NCBI GenBank assembly: GCA_027943335.1 | Contig: BSBK01007729.1 | Location: 248,001-312,000, forward strand | Reading direction: 5' to 3' | Source of the DNA: Chamaecyparis obtusa | Taxonomy: Eukaryota; Streptophyta; Pinopsida; Cupressales; Cupressaceae | Length of the DNA stretch: 64,000 nt | Translations under genes and position numbers: made by a program | Shown here: one piece after another, positions 24,291 through 35,618 of the stretch | Layout of the letters: each line of letters starts with the position of its first letter | Numbering within the stretch: position 1 is the stretch's first letter | Notes under the pieces: generated by a model | Databases searched by the model: none | What the model saw: only the letters and a program-made list of their open reading frames with translations | Told to the model about the DNA's origin: nothing

Positions 24291-25745
24291 TTAGTAGGTA
24301 CTATGGATGCTCAATATAAGTGAATCTACCATAGTCTTTTAGCTCATTTGTGCTTTCTCCATCATTTTTATCATCAAATTCATCAACTCTAACATTAGCA
24401 ATTTTCATCATTTTATTAGATACCTTATTCACACACTTGTAAGCTTTTCTTTGAGTATAATATCCAAGAAATATTCCCTCATCCCCTTTAGAGTGAAATT
24501 TCTAGTTCCTATCATCTTTTAGAATAAAACATTTGCTACCAATAATTCTGAAGTAACTTACACTCATTTTGTGACCAAAGCATAACTCGTAGGGTGTTTT
24601 GTTTGTTTATTTCTTCAATTGTACTTGGTTCATAACATATATAGTTGTGCTAACTACCTCTCTCTAGTAAACTTGTGCAACATTATTTTCTATCATCAGT
24701 GTCCTTGCACAATCAACAATTGATCTATTTATCCTTTTAGAAATCCTATTCCGTTGTGGTGTTCTTGGCGAAGAAACCTATCTTTTTATACCATGGTCAT
24801 TACAATAGTTAGTGAATTCATAAAAAATAAACTCACCACCTATGTCAGATCTCAAGCATTTTAGTTCTTTTCCAATTTATTTTCCTACCTTTTCTTTTAT
24901 CATTTAAACATCTTAAATGCCTTAGCTTTCTGCTTTAAAAATATGACAGTCATCAATCTAGTGTAATCATCAACAAACAAAATAAAATATCTATCTCCAT
25001 AGTAGCTCTAAGTTCTCATGGGACCACATAGGTCAGTGTGAACTAACTTCAAGACTCTCTTTGTTGAATAGTCTTTACTCTTAAAACTAGATTTTGTAAT
25101 TTTTCCTTTCTGGCATTCATGATGCATAAAATGATCAGGCTTTGCTAGGCTAGGAAGACCTCTAACCTTTTTCTTTCTACTGATCTTAATCATGTTATCA
25201 AAATTTACATGGCATAACCTTTTATGTCATAACCATGCATCCTCATTTTTCATCTATAAATAGGAAGTCTCAACATTGTCAAGATAAAATAAGTTACCTT
25301 TAGATTGTGCTCCTGTTCCAACAAGTTTTCCTCTATCATCAAATATATTTACCTTCTTTTTTTCAAAAGCTACTCGATGACCTGAGTTATTAAGTTGTGC
25401 CACACTTAGAAAATTTTAATTTAGTCCTTTTACCTAATAAGCATTAACACATCTAATTTTATCACTTATCAATAAAGATCCTTTTCCTTTAACCATACAT
25501 GGTGTATCATTACCCATTTTTACTGATCATCCATTATATTGCTCAAGATGATCAAAATTTTCCTCATCACTAGTCATGTGATGTGTATAGCCACTACCAA
25601 TGATCCATGTATCCTTTTTATTAACTTTAGAAATGAGTGACATCTCTACATACCTTTCTTCTTCCTTAGAATCATCCTTCACTGCAAAAAATACTACTTC
25701 TACATCATCATCAGTGTTTGTTTCAATATCATTTTCTTCAATAAT
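24291..25745 (-). pseudogene. copia protease and integrase, minus strand
   Basis: The protease lies at about 25620-25527 (TWIIGSGYTHHMTSDEENF: the catalytic Asp of DSG is Gly and the following Cys is Tyr). The pre-integrase zinc region is at about 25250-25080 (HKRLCHVNFDNM, HHECQKGK). The integrase core follows, with HTDLCGPM at about 25050-25008, LFVDDYTRL at about 24970, and the third catalytic site near 24750 where the usual Glu is lost. Frames change at least twice. The region is contiguous with gag once the nested 13.1-kb insertion is set aside. Confidence 0.85.
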
Positions 25746-26403
25746 ATAACTATATATGATGAAACTACACCTGTTAAGAACAAGTTCAAACATGCAAATG
25801 TTAACAACAAAGAGAAAAATCAATCTAATCTAACATGTTCATAAACTTGTAAAAAAACATTAATTTCCACCATAAACTCGGATGAGCATGAAGCAAGTGC
25901 ACCCAAGACTTGCTTGATTTAAGCTCTTAGAGAGGTTGTGGGTGTTCTCTCCTAGCACAAGTATAGATCCCACTATAGATGCAACTATGATGAAATTTGA
26001 GATGCTAAAGAAGAAGCTATAACAACAACTCTCAAGCATTCAAATACAAGAGGCCAAAGAAGCTCAAGGAGGAGCTATGAAAGCAATCCTCAAGCTCTAT
26101 GGCATGCAAGTAAAACAAATGAAGCTAAAAGCATGGAATGAGACTAAATCTATAATACAAAATATAACAACTACCAAATGGTTAGTAAAAGCTCTAAGAA
26201 AAATTCTAAGCATATACTAGCATAATGACTCTATTGCAAGAATGAATATATGAATTTGCTTGAGACAAGGGTCCTATTTAGAGGATTTTGGAGGGCTAGG
26301 GTGAGGTAGCATCTATGTGGAATCCACATAGGTGCCACCAAGGAGACACATAAGCCATGAAAAGTCCAAGACTTACTCACACATGTGTGAGCAACTTGGG
26401 ATG

Positions 26404-29084
26404 TGTTATACACTAAGTTTGCACCTCTGTATTAAGCTCTCTTGGTCTTGATAACCTAGTATAACTTTGGAATCATCTCCAGGTTGTGGGACCTACACTA
26501 ACTGAGATGAAACCTCCAAGTTCTAGGCTGGTTCCTCTTGGATAATCACCCTAATTTTCTTCTTGAGAGGAAAAGTAAATCTTTTAAGGGAAATGACTGA
26601 AAGAAAACTACCTACTAGGTGATGCACCAAAATTAGGGTTTGGATCTCAGTATAGAGGGATGAAACCAATGGAAGAACTTAGGTTTAGGAGATCACAACT
26701 CATTGAATAGGCTTGTATAAGTATTTCATAGAAGGTTCTACAAATAAAAGAGGATATTCAGTGAAAGAGAGAGTCTTTCTCAATAATAACACTCTTAGGG
26801 TTAGACAACAATCTATGACCTGCTAACAAACATTCACCTTTGCAAATAGGTGTAGGAATGAGACAAGATTATGAAGGGGTTAAGGTATACCCACAAAAAT
26901 ATCTGCATCCAATCATCCACAATGACACACAAAATTGCAGAAAGAAAGAAGGATCAAGAACTCGACACACAAAATTGTAGAAAGAAAGAAGGATCAAGAA
27001 CTCTAAGTATCACTGAGAAACATACAAATACTTCAATCCAATAAGAGATAACTCACACCAGAAGGCATAGGGACATGAGAGATGTCACAAAATATCTTCA
27101 ATACATGACTTATCAATGGGAATTTTATGACTGCAGAAAACCAAAGGGGCAAAATTGATACAAATTGGTCTCTGAGAAAGAAAACTTTCTTTTTACAATT
27201 CTTCCATTCATTTCTCAGAAGCTCTAAAAAATAAAATATATACATCACTGCTTGCACATAGGAACAAAATATCTAATTAGAGCTACAAAGGTTTACAATA
27301 AAATAATCAACCCTAATTTAATCCAATCTAGCCATAAATGCTTATAAAAAATATCCTAGCTGATAAGATGCTTTGTTTACGTGTTCACTTCATGTTTATT
27401 CTTGCAAAAATCTAGCCGCCATGAGCCATCTACTTTCCTACAACTCAGGCTTTCCATAAGTGTAAAAATAACCTTAAGTCTACCTTAAGTTCCAATTTTC
27501 CTTGAGTCACATAATTGTTTAATGTTCTAACTAACCCCGGTTAAGTCTGGAAAATGCGAGACAAGTCTTTAGTCACTAATTCATGGAATACCTTACTAAC
27601 CCTGGGCCTAGAGTTGCCACTTGACATGCTTTCATTCACTCTATCCACCCCATCAGCAAAACACCTCAGCACCTACAGACAATAGACCCACTACAACCAA
27701 GATTCCAATCGGATGACATGCATATGATCTCATTGCCCCTGAATATTCCTTTAGATCATATGCCCACCGTAGATTTGATTAAGCCAAGACCCCACTGACA
27801 AGTCATTGTACTTCAACGAATCAAAAACTGGCATGTCATCCTAACCTGGCATAGACCCACTTGACAGAGCCTCAATAATAAAGCAGAATCGACAGTCGAC
27901 ATATGATCTCATGTGTCAAAAAGATTCCTTCAGATCATAAGATAATTGTTGATCTTATTACATGTTGGCCCCCCTATAGATTCTCTGACATTGGTCCCAC
28001 TACATCATCCAAGTCATCATTACGTGGACCAATTGCATGCAACCATAGCTCTGAATGAGGACCCACAAACTTGGCAAGCCTTCACTCTATTGGTTATCTA
28101 GCAAACATGCGACTGAATGGAGTCTCTTATTCACTGAATGTTTCAAGTCATTGCTAGTTCATTTGGAGATTCAGCAAACAAAGCATCCACTAAATCACCA
28201 AATCATTTGGTACACTACTAAATTCTTTCATGAATGAGAGAACACGGGAAAACTTATCAAAGCCACCAAATCATTTCTTTACCGCCAAAAGCACCTGAGA
28301 AAATCTTTCAGGCCCACACAAGAAGATCAACGACTAGTCTAATAACCTTATACTCTGATAAAAACCTATGCAAAGATACGCTAGCTATTGGATTTCTAGA
28401 ATCGGGACCCTACTCTGACATATCATCCGACCTTGTGCCACATGTCACTCTCTCACTTAAAGCATCTACCTAGTCACTTGACATTGGACCCACCTGCCTG
28501 CAAAACTAACTCCACCTGGATTACACGAATTAGCAACCAAAGGCATTCTCAGAATCACTAAAAGGTTATTTTAACCCTGATCACATCTGGTGAACATGAG
28601 AAAAAAGGCCTTTCTCCAATTTGCAAAATACTCAATTAACCATGGGTTACATTATGAGAACAAGTGAACGCAAGCCTTCGCTGAGTCACTGAAAGAATTA
28701 GAGATTCACTACTTTATTCTGAGATCCTACGAACACTTCATTCGCCCATTCGCCAAAAGAAGAGGATGGCCACTGGGAAAATAGGAGAACTGGTGACTAA
28801 GGGAAGGTTAAAATGCACATAGGTTTTAGGAGCTTAAGTTGCCAAGATAAAGTAACAACCAAATAGAACATGATCTAAGGTTTGTAGGGTTTTTCTTTGG
28901 TAATGGCTAGTTTTATCAATATTTCTAGGGTTTCTTTGCATGACTAGGGACTTAAAACAATTTTTAGACACCAAAGGAAGACTGATATGACCGTGAAATT
29001 TTTTGGAGGTGTTTGCAGGACATGAAATGTGAAAACCAAACCATCAATAGGGCTAATTTTGACTGAGGGAAAAATAGGATAACA
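26404..29084 (-). repeat. 3' LTR of Tat element
   Basis: 2681 bp; on the plus strand TGTTATACACTAA to GGATAACA. It matches 35619-38249. It carries a 40-bp tandem duplication (26924-26963 and 26964-27003) absent from the 5' LTR. I call no gene in its small frames. Confidence 0.93.
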
Positions 29085-29400
29085 TTTTGGTGATTTCCTA
29101 CTAGATGTCAGCCTGCTAGACATGGAAAACCAGTGGTCTTAAACCTATCCATTGGGCATGGGGTCATCAAAACTCAAAAATTCTCACAGGGAGACTGGAC
29201 TGAAAATGTGCTCAGAGCACTTCTTGGAAAACTAGAAACACTAACCTAGAAAGTAGGGAAAAAGAGAATAGGACATATATACAAGGTTTTTACAAAATTT
29301 ACAGAGAGGGATTAATCTCAAAACATGGCTTTAGATGGAAACCATTTATTGATATAGGAAAGGGGATACCTTCAAGATCTGAAAGCTGAAAAGCATTGGA
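29085..29400 (-). other. 3' untranslated part of Tat element
   Basis: It lies between the end of integrase and the 3' LTR, without coding. The last bases before the LTR on the minus strand (GGAAATCACCAAAA) are a weak, mixed polypurine tract. Confidence 0.5.
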
Positions 29401-30690
29401 GCCCTTGCATTTTGTTATAACAAATGGTCCACCCTAGAATGAGTCAAACTTTATGTGTCTGCCAAGTTTTGACTTGAACTCATCCCATTTAAGGACTATA
29501 TCACCAACCTTTAAATTTCTGACCCCGGCTCTTTTATCAAAACTTCTTTTTGTTTGGTCCTAATGGAATTCCATATCTTTCATTGCTTTGTCTCTAACCT
29601 CCTCTAGCTCCATCAATTGGGCATACCTAACCTGCAAGGGATCACTTTCTTCAAATAGGGCATACTAGGTGGCTAAGTCTAGAGTTGGTAACTCAGTTGA
29701 AATAGATAACTTAGCCTCCTTGTCATATACTAGCATGTATGGGGAATTACCAATGATTTTCTTTGGGGTAATTCTATCTAACCACAAGGCAGACTTGAGC
29801 TTTGTATGCCAATCTCTCTGATTTTCTTGTAGATTCTTCTTGATTATCCTAATTAGATTCTTGTTGGTAGATTCTACAAGACCTTTTCCTTGAGGGTAGT
29901 AATTGGAACTTGTATTTAGATAGATGCCATTCTTGACTACCCATTCTAAAACTCTAAGGCCTGTGAATGCCAATGCATTATCTGAAATGATGGAATCAAG
30001 AGTGCCAAACCTATGAATTAAATCATCATAAAATCTTAAGACTGCACTCTCGTTAGCTTCTTTTAAAGAAATTGCTTCTGTCCATCTAGTGAAGTAATCA
30101 GTTATAGTAATGATCCATTTATGACCTGCACTAGATGGGGGGTTAATCATACCAATGAAATCTATACCCCACTTCATGAATGGTTGCTCTGTTTTGATCG
30201 GCTATAGGAGCAAAGCTGCAAGTTTTTCTTTTCTTGCAAACATAGCACATTTCATACATTTTCTTACATATTCATGACTATCCTTAAAGATAGATGGAAA
30301 ATAGTACCTAGCCCTTATGATTTTATAAGTAGTAGTCCTAGGAGAGAAATGACCTCCAGAAGGTCTATCATGAAACTCAAATAGGATGTCTACTACCTTT
30401 TCTGAATCTATGCATCATAAAAGGACACCATTGTGATCCTTTCTAAAAATAATATCATCAATCAACACAAAAGGAATAGATTGAAATCTATAATACCTTC
30501 TTTTGGCTGAGTTTAGGCCTATAGGACATAGTCTTGCCTTCAAATAATGAACCATGCTAGGCAACCAGCTTGTTGCCTTGGTTTGTTCTTCTATAGAATG
30601 CATCACCAGAGATGCATCCATTGGCTCTGATTTGTTTGAACTCTCATCCCCTGCCAAATGTTCATAGAGACCTCTTCCTCTAACCAACTT
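29400..30690 (-). pseudogene. Tat integrase
   Basis: The N-terminal HHCC zinc region is at about 30390-30225 (FEFHDRPSGGHFSP, then RKCMKCAMFARKEK). The core (about 30177-29740) has the D,D,E set: TDYFTRWTEA, then SDNALAF, then KGLVESTNKNL. The C-terminal part (about 29660-29420) has the strand pattern DIVLKWDEFKSKLGRH and GGPFVITKCKGSNAFQLSDL, a GPF-like module, and no chromodomain, as expected outside chromoviruses. The core is open for 170 codons; stops lie on either side. The 30415-30687 open frame upstream is the linker from RNase H. Confidence 0.9.
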
Positions 30691-31010
30691 GGTAGTTTAA
30701 ATATCTATGTCATATTCCATCACCTTGGTGATCCGACCAGCTCTTTTCTCATTTAGGTCTTTGGAAAGTAAAAACTCTTTGACACTAGGATGAGTAACTT
30801 TTAAATGTACCTTGCTATGAGTCAATATATATCTAAATTTTTTTAAGGCTCTTTACCACAGAAAGAACATGTTTTTCCACAAAACAGTACCTCTGTTCAT
30901 ACTCTTCTAAACCTTTGCTAAAAAAAGCAATAGGTTGCTCCAGTCCATTAGCATTTTCTTGTGTCAACATAGCAGATATAGCATCCGAACCTCCATAAGC
31001 ATAAAGGATA
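30690..31010 (-). pseudogene. Tat native (gypsy-type) RNase H, catalytic residues lost
   Basis: The fold is recognisable by AFFSKGLEEYEQRYCFVEKH and, after a frameshift in a T-run near 30838, the segment KFRYILTHSKVHLKV. The first catalytic Asp (usually TDAS) is replaced (FILYAYGGSDA) and the third (usually TDH) is His (LTHS); the Glu (VEKH) remains. Loss of the native active site in elements that gained a second RNase H is known in the Tat lineage and has been compared with the retroviral connection domain. A structural role is inferred. Confidence 0.75.
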
Positions 31011-32008
31011 AAATCCTTCTTGAAGTTTGGATTTAATAGGGAAAGGGCCTCTGTCAAGGCTTCTTTAATAGCTTGTAAATTGGTTTTCCCTTCTTTGGTC
31101 CAACTAAAAGTAGAATCCTTCTTTAACATGGCTGTCAGAGGTTTTAGAAAATCTGCAATGTTAGGCAAGAATCTCCTAACAAATTTGATCTTTCCTATGA
31201 AAGATTCAAGACCTTTCTTATGATGTGGAAATGGTAGCTCTAGGATGGCTGCAATTCTTTTAGGGTCCACTATAATTCCTTTTTTGGATACTACATATCC
31301 CAATAGTTTTCCTTCATGAATTGCAAACACACACTTTTTGGGATTAAGAGATATCCCAAACTCTCTACACCTTTCAAAAATCTACCTCAAATGTTTCATG
31401 TGATCTACTCCATGATTGGAGTAGATAGTTATGTCATCTAAGTAGACCAACACAAACCTATACATGAGGCTTTTGAAGGCCATATCCATTTCCTTTTAAA
31501 ATGTAGCACCTACATTTGACAAACCAAAGGGCATCTTTTGATATGTGATGGTTCCCCACTTGGTTGTAAATGCAGTCTTATATTGATCCTCTTTATTAAC
31601 TAGGATCTGATTATATCCTAAATAGCCATCCAACAATGAGAATCTCTCAGATCTAGAGACACATTGTAGGATCTGTTCCATTGAGGGTAATGGATGGCGG
31701 TCTTTCAAGGAGGCTCTGTTAAGGTCCCTAAAGTCAACACATAACCTCAACTCCCCATTCTTCTTCCTAACTAGAACAAGGTTGGAAACCCAACTAGTAT
31801 GTTTGATGGGGTAGATGGTACCACTTTCTATTAATTTGAGTACTTATTTATGCATAAGTGGCTCAAGCTTGGGGTTAACTGGCCTTTGCTTTTTTCTTAC
31901 TAGTTTGGCATTAGGTTCCAATTCAATAGTGTGCTAAGAAAGGGTAGGGTCAAAACCTTTGAGATCTTCATACTGCCATGCAAAGACATCACTGAATTCT
32001 CTAAATAA
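31010..32008 (-). pseudogene. Tat reverse transcriptase
   Basis: The lead-in DVFAWQYEDLKGFDPTLS (about 31985-31930) is typical of Tat and Athila RTs. The palm follows with LVRKKNGELRLCVDFRDLNR, SLLDGYLGYNQILVNKED, KMPFGLSNVGATF and the active-site box LVYLDDITIYSN (about 31456-31420), with both aspartates present. The thumb region continues with GKLLGYVVSKKGIIVDPKR and FIGKIKFVRRFLPNIADFLK. Stops occur at about 31498 and 31385. It would synthesise cDNA from element RNA. Confidence 0.92.
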
Positions 32009-32362
32009 CTATGTGTAAGCCTGCTTTTCCAAATTAGTGTTAACTTTTCCAAATTGTAAGCTCTTACCTAGTTCCAATTCTAATTCGACACAATGTTCTT
32101 GTTGGACTACCAGGCCAGCTTTGTTTCTCTTGATTTCATCATCTTTTTTGAAGATAGCTTCTAAGGTGACAAGGCCTCTAGGCATCTTATTGGACTTTAG
32201 TTGTATCACTTGATCACCATAGTTTTGTGATAGCCTATCTTGATTATGCCTTGAAAAGACATCTTCTTCAAACAAGAATTGCAAAATTTGTTCATCATTG
32301 TCAAACGCTTTCCAATTGACATTGTTATCAGGAATAGAGGGTTTGATAATCACTTTGATATG

Positions 32363-32800
32363 CTATTGATCTACCTCTTTTGAAATTATATTTGGAATAT
32401 CATACTGAGACCCAATAGCAGCTAATCTATTTGCATTTTGGTTTAACTTTCTAGGGATAGCTACAATATTGAAATCACAAAATTCTTCAATTACATCCCA
32501 AACTCTATGCTTGTATGCTTTCATTGTATCATTTTTATTTGCACTCATCCCTCTTACTTGGCTGACAACCAACTCACTGTCACCATATACCTTTAAGGCC
32601 TTAAGCCCTCTTTTCCTAGCCCATTCTAGTTAATTGACTAGACTTTCATATTTTGTAGTATTTCTAGTGCAGGAGAAATTGAATCTAAAGGTAGTATAAT
32701 ACCTTTATCCTTTTGGGGACACTAGCATAGCACCTCCACTAGAACCATGTCTACTTCTAGCCCCATCAAAATATAGTTCCCAAACTTGACTGCTCTGATC
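32363..32800 (-). pseudogene. Archaeal-type second RNase H (aRNH) of Tat element
   Basis: The strand begins WELYFDGARSRHGSSGGA (first Asp in FDGA). It continues in a frame with TKYES (Glu) and KALKVYGDSELVVSQVRG (Asp in YGDSE), then ends PRKLNQNANRLAAIGS, where the usual NxxAD motif has Asn for the last catalytic Asp. This is the RVT_3 type, distinct from the gypsy RNase H after RT. It sits directly after the protease region and before RT. The linker 32009-32353 follows. Confidence 0.85.
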
Positions 32801-33106
32801 TTCTGAATCAATTTCCTTGAGAAGGTTTGGTTCTATAGCATCATTCTCTTGGATCAAGTAGCTTCGCAAACCAAAATCCCAAATAATATTTTCTTGGGCC
32901 TCTAAAGCTCTTTCATCTAGAAGAATATCAGGGATATTCTCTATCTTAGTGTCTGCTTCTGTAATGGTTTGGAAGTCACAACTATCAAATATGGGGCAAT
33001 TGGCATTGATAGTATTGGACACATAAGGTTCTATATGGTGTGCTGCCAATCTCTTAGACTTAATGGTAACCTTTGTACCATATCTTGTATGAAATAACAT
33101 ACGAGA

Positions 33107-33517
33107 CTAGTCAAAAGAATGATAGCCTCCTATCTTGGTTGTGAATTCTCTTGATAAACATATAGCAAACAAAGCAGGAAGATCTATGATATATATATCA
33201 AGGAGGATGGAGAAATTAGGACTAGCATGAAGGATCAGACTAGTATCCTTAACCACACCTATAGTATTAACTAAGGATCCATTAAGTTGAGTAAACTTCT
33301 TCTGAAAGGGTTCATATTTTAGTCCTAATTGGTAAGCCACTTTCTTAGGCATTACAATACTAGTAACTCCACTATCTACCATGCAATTATGCACTAAAGA
33401 ATCTCCAATAATTAAAGATACATAAAAGGGAGGAGGCTTTGAATTCCTACCTTGCATGGTGTTGCTTTTGGGGTTGCTACTTGGAGTCTCCTTTTCTTGA
33501 TTAGTGTTAACTAACAC
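33107..33517 (-). pseudogene. Tat aspartic protease
   Basis: The 136-residue open frame contains VSLIIGDSLVHNCMVDSGVT, where DSG is the retropepsin active site, followed by SIVMPKKVAYQLGL and the flap-like GVVKDTSLILHASPNFSILL. It would process the Gag-Pol polyprotein. It is followed by a 33100-32705 frame that runs into aRNH without a gap. Confidence 0.85.
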
Positions 33518-33519
33518 TA

Positions 33520-35476
33520 GCTTTGTAGCTTCTTTTGTAAGCTAAGGAGTTGCTGCCTCTGACAGAGCCTTATTTAAAATCTCAGGTTGTCCTGGAATAG
33601 CCAAAGAGTCCCACATAGACATGGTGACATTCACCTTCTTCATGTTGTCTACAGTGTTGTAAGGTGGTATATTGTGCACTCTTTGCTGCACTTTTGGCAT
33701 GCTGGGCTCTATTTCTTTGGGAGTCTAATCCTCTTTACTTGTAATGGTAGGAGCCTTCTTGGGTATGACAGGAACAACCTGCTGCAATGTTTCTATAGAT
33801 GTAGTGGCTTCGGTACCAGAGTTAGCTCTCTCCATGTCTTGAGCTCTTCTTTTTTCTCTTGTAAAGGAAACAAAAGCATCATCACTATTGACCCCATTCA
33901 AGTTTGGTTGCTCCTAATTGAAAAGAGCAGTCTCATTTTCTTGTGACTCCTATTGAGGAATTAACCCACTAGAAGAAGCTTCTGTTTGAACTTGTGAAGT
34001 ATTTTGAACCATCAGAGCTTGGTTCATCCACCCATTAGAACATGTAGCCTAATTGTGAGGCTAATTGCAGGGAAAAAACCATTCATTATCCATAGCCATA
34101 TTGTTTTGACCAGGCACCATATCCCTCACTAGATTTGTAGAATTAAGAGGTGCAGGGTTGTATGGTTGGAACAGTCTCTTATTGAAACTTTGTCTCTGCC
34201 CTTGATAGCCTCCTTGGTATGGTGGCCTATTTTGCTAATAAGGTTGTCCTTGGTTTTGATATTGTTGATTAGGACCTTGGCCTTGCTATTGAAATGGTGA
34301 CTTGATGCCTTGATTTTGCTTCTTCAAATTTGTGACCTCCTTGGTCAAGGTCTGCAACAAGTTTATCATTTCTTGCACACTAGTTTCTTGGCTATTTTTT
34401 ATCTTGGGCAGCTCTTGAGAGAAACTTTCCCTAGAATTTTCTTGACCACTAGTACTAGCCTAAGGTGCTAGTATGGTAGGTATAGGGGTAAATGGGGGTA
34501 CTTGGGCAGGTGAAATGGGCTGAAGACTAGGGAAAACAGGCATGGGTGGCCTTCTAGCTATCATGCCTATTTGTATTAAACAATTTTCAGCCCTGACAAC
34601 AATGTCAAAGGCTTGGGGTAAGGAAGTACCACCCATAGACTGGATCATGACAGATATTTGTTTATTCAGACTTTGCAAGTAGTACAAGAAGACATGGTTA
34701 GCTGATGGCCTTACAAAGACTGGGATTCTATTCCATGTCTTAAGGAAGCTACTATTGTAATCTGTCATTTGTTCCTAAGGGTCTCTCTTAATGGTTGTCA
34801 ATTGTTCAACTAGAGATAAATTATTTGATTTATCCTCAAAATGTTTACTTAATGCATCCCCTAATTCATCCCATGAAGTAATAGAACCAACAGTTAAAGT
34901 TCTAAACCATTCAAGAGCTTTACCTTTTAGAGATGTTGCTAATAACTTTGTGGCTACATCTTCTTGGGTTATGTTATGAATGCTATAGATAGTGGTCACA
35001 TCTCTTATGTGCTCAAAGGCTATAGTCTACCCTTCACCTATGAAATTAGGCAAGCTCTTCAATGCCACCAAGGGCACATCATGATGGACTATAAAATTTA
35101 ATTGGCTCCCTTGATTGAAAGGTGCAAAGGAAAAATTTCTAGCCATTGCAGGAGCTAGAACTTGAAGATTAACAACAATTTGAGTTGTATTAGATAGATT
35201 TGGATCTTCTTCTTCTTCTAGATCTCTAGTTAGAGATCTTCCTCTTCTTCTAGAATGAAATGGTGAAGGTCTCCTTTCTGATGTACCAGGAGGTGTTGAT
35301 TGAACTCTCCTTGCAAGGGATGTTCTTTGAGTTGACCTGCCTTCGTGACTTCCTTTCAAGGGCAATTTTGAAAAAATGGTGGGTTTTGAGCTTCTAGTCT
35401 CAATCTTTCTCATAAAACTTAAGCAAGGTTGGCTTGAATCTTTGAAACTAGTGGAGTCACCAGATATACTTGACAT
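33520..35476 (-). pseudogene. Tat gag
   Basis: The likely start is the ATG at 35476-35474 (MSSISGDSTSFKDSSQP), preceded by the leader. The retrotransposon gag core is at about 34970-34560: VATKLLATSLKGKALEWFRT, SWDELGDALSKHFEDKSNNL, then DYNSSFLKTWNRIPVF. A Gln/Asn/Pro-rich linker follows at about 34400-34050. No intact CCHC knuckle was found. Stops break the frame about every 100 codons. Role: particle assembly. Confidence 0.85.
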
Positions 35477-35597
35477 AATGACTTCTAAAAGACTATTTTA
35501 TGCAATCTACATATCAGAGATGACATAATCTTCAAACAGTAATTTCTTTTGTAGATGAACCAATAGGAGCACCTTTATAATTTAATCTAATCTTTAG

Positions 35598-35618
35598 TCC
35601 CACCGGCCGTGCTAGAAA
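35598..35618 (-). other. Candidate primer-binding site of Tat element
   Basis: Directly inside the 5' LTR the minus strand reads TAGCACGGCCGGTGGGACT, GC-rich unlike its surroundings. With TAG read as TGG it could pair with the 3' end of a tRNA. I cannot name the tRNA. Confidence 0.35.
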
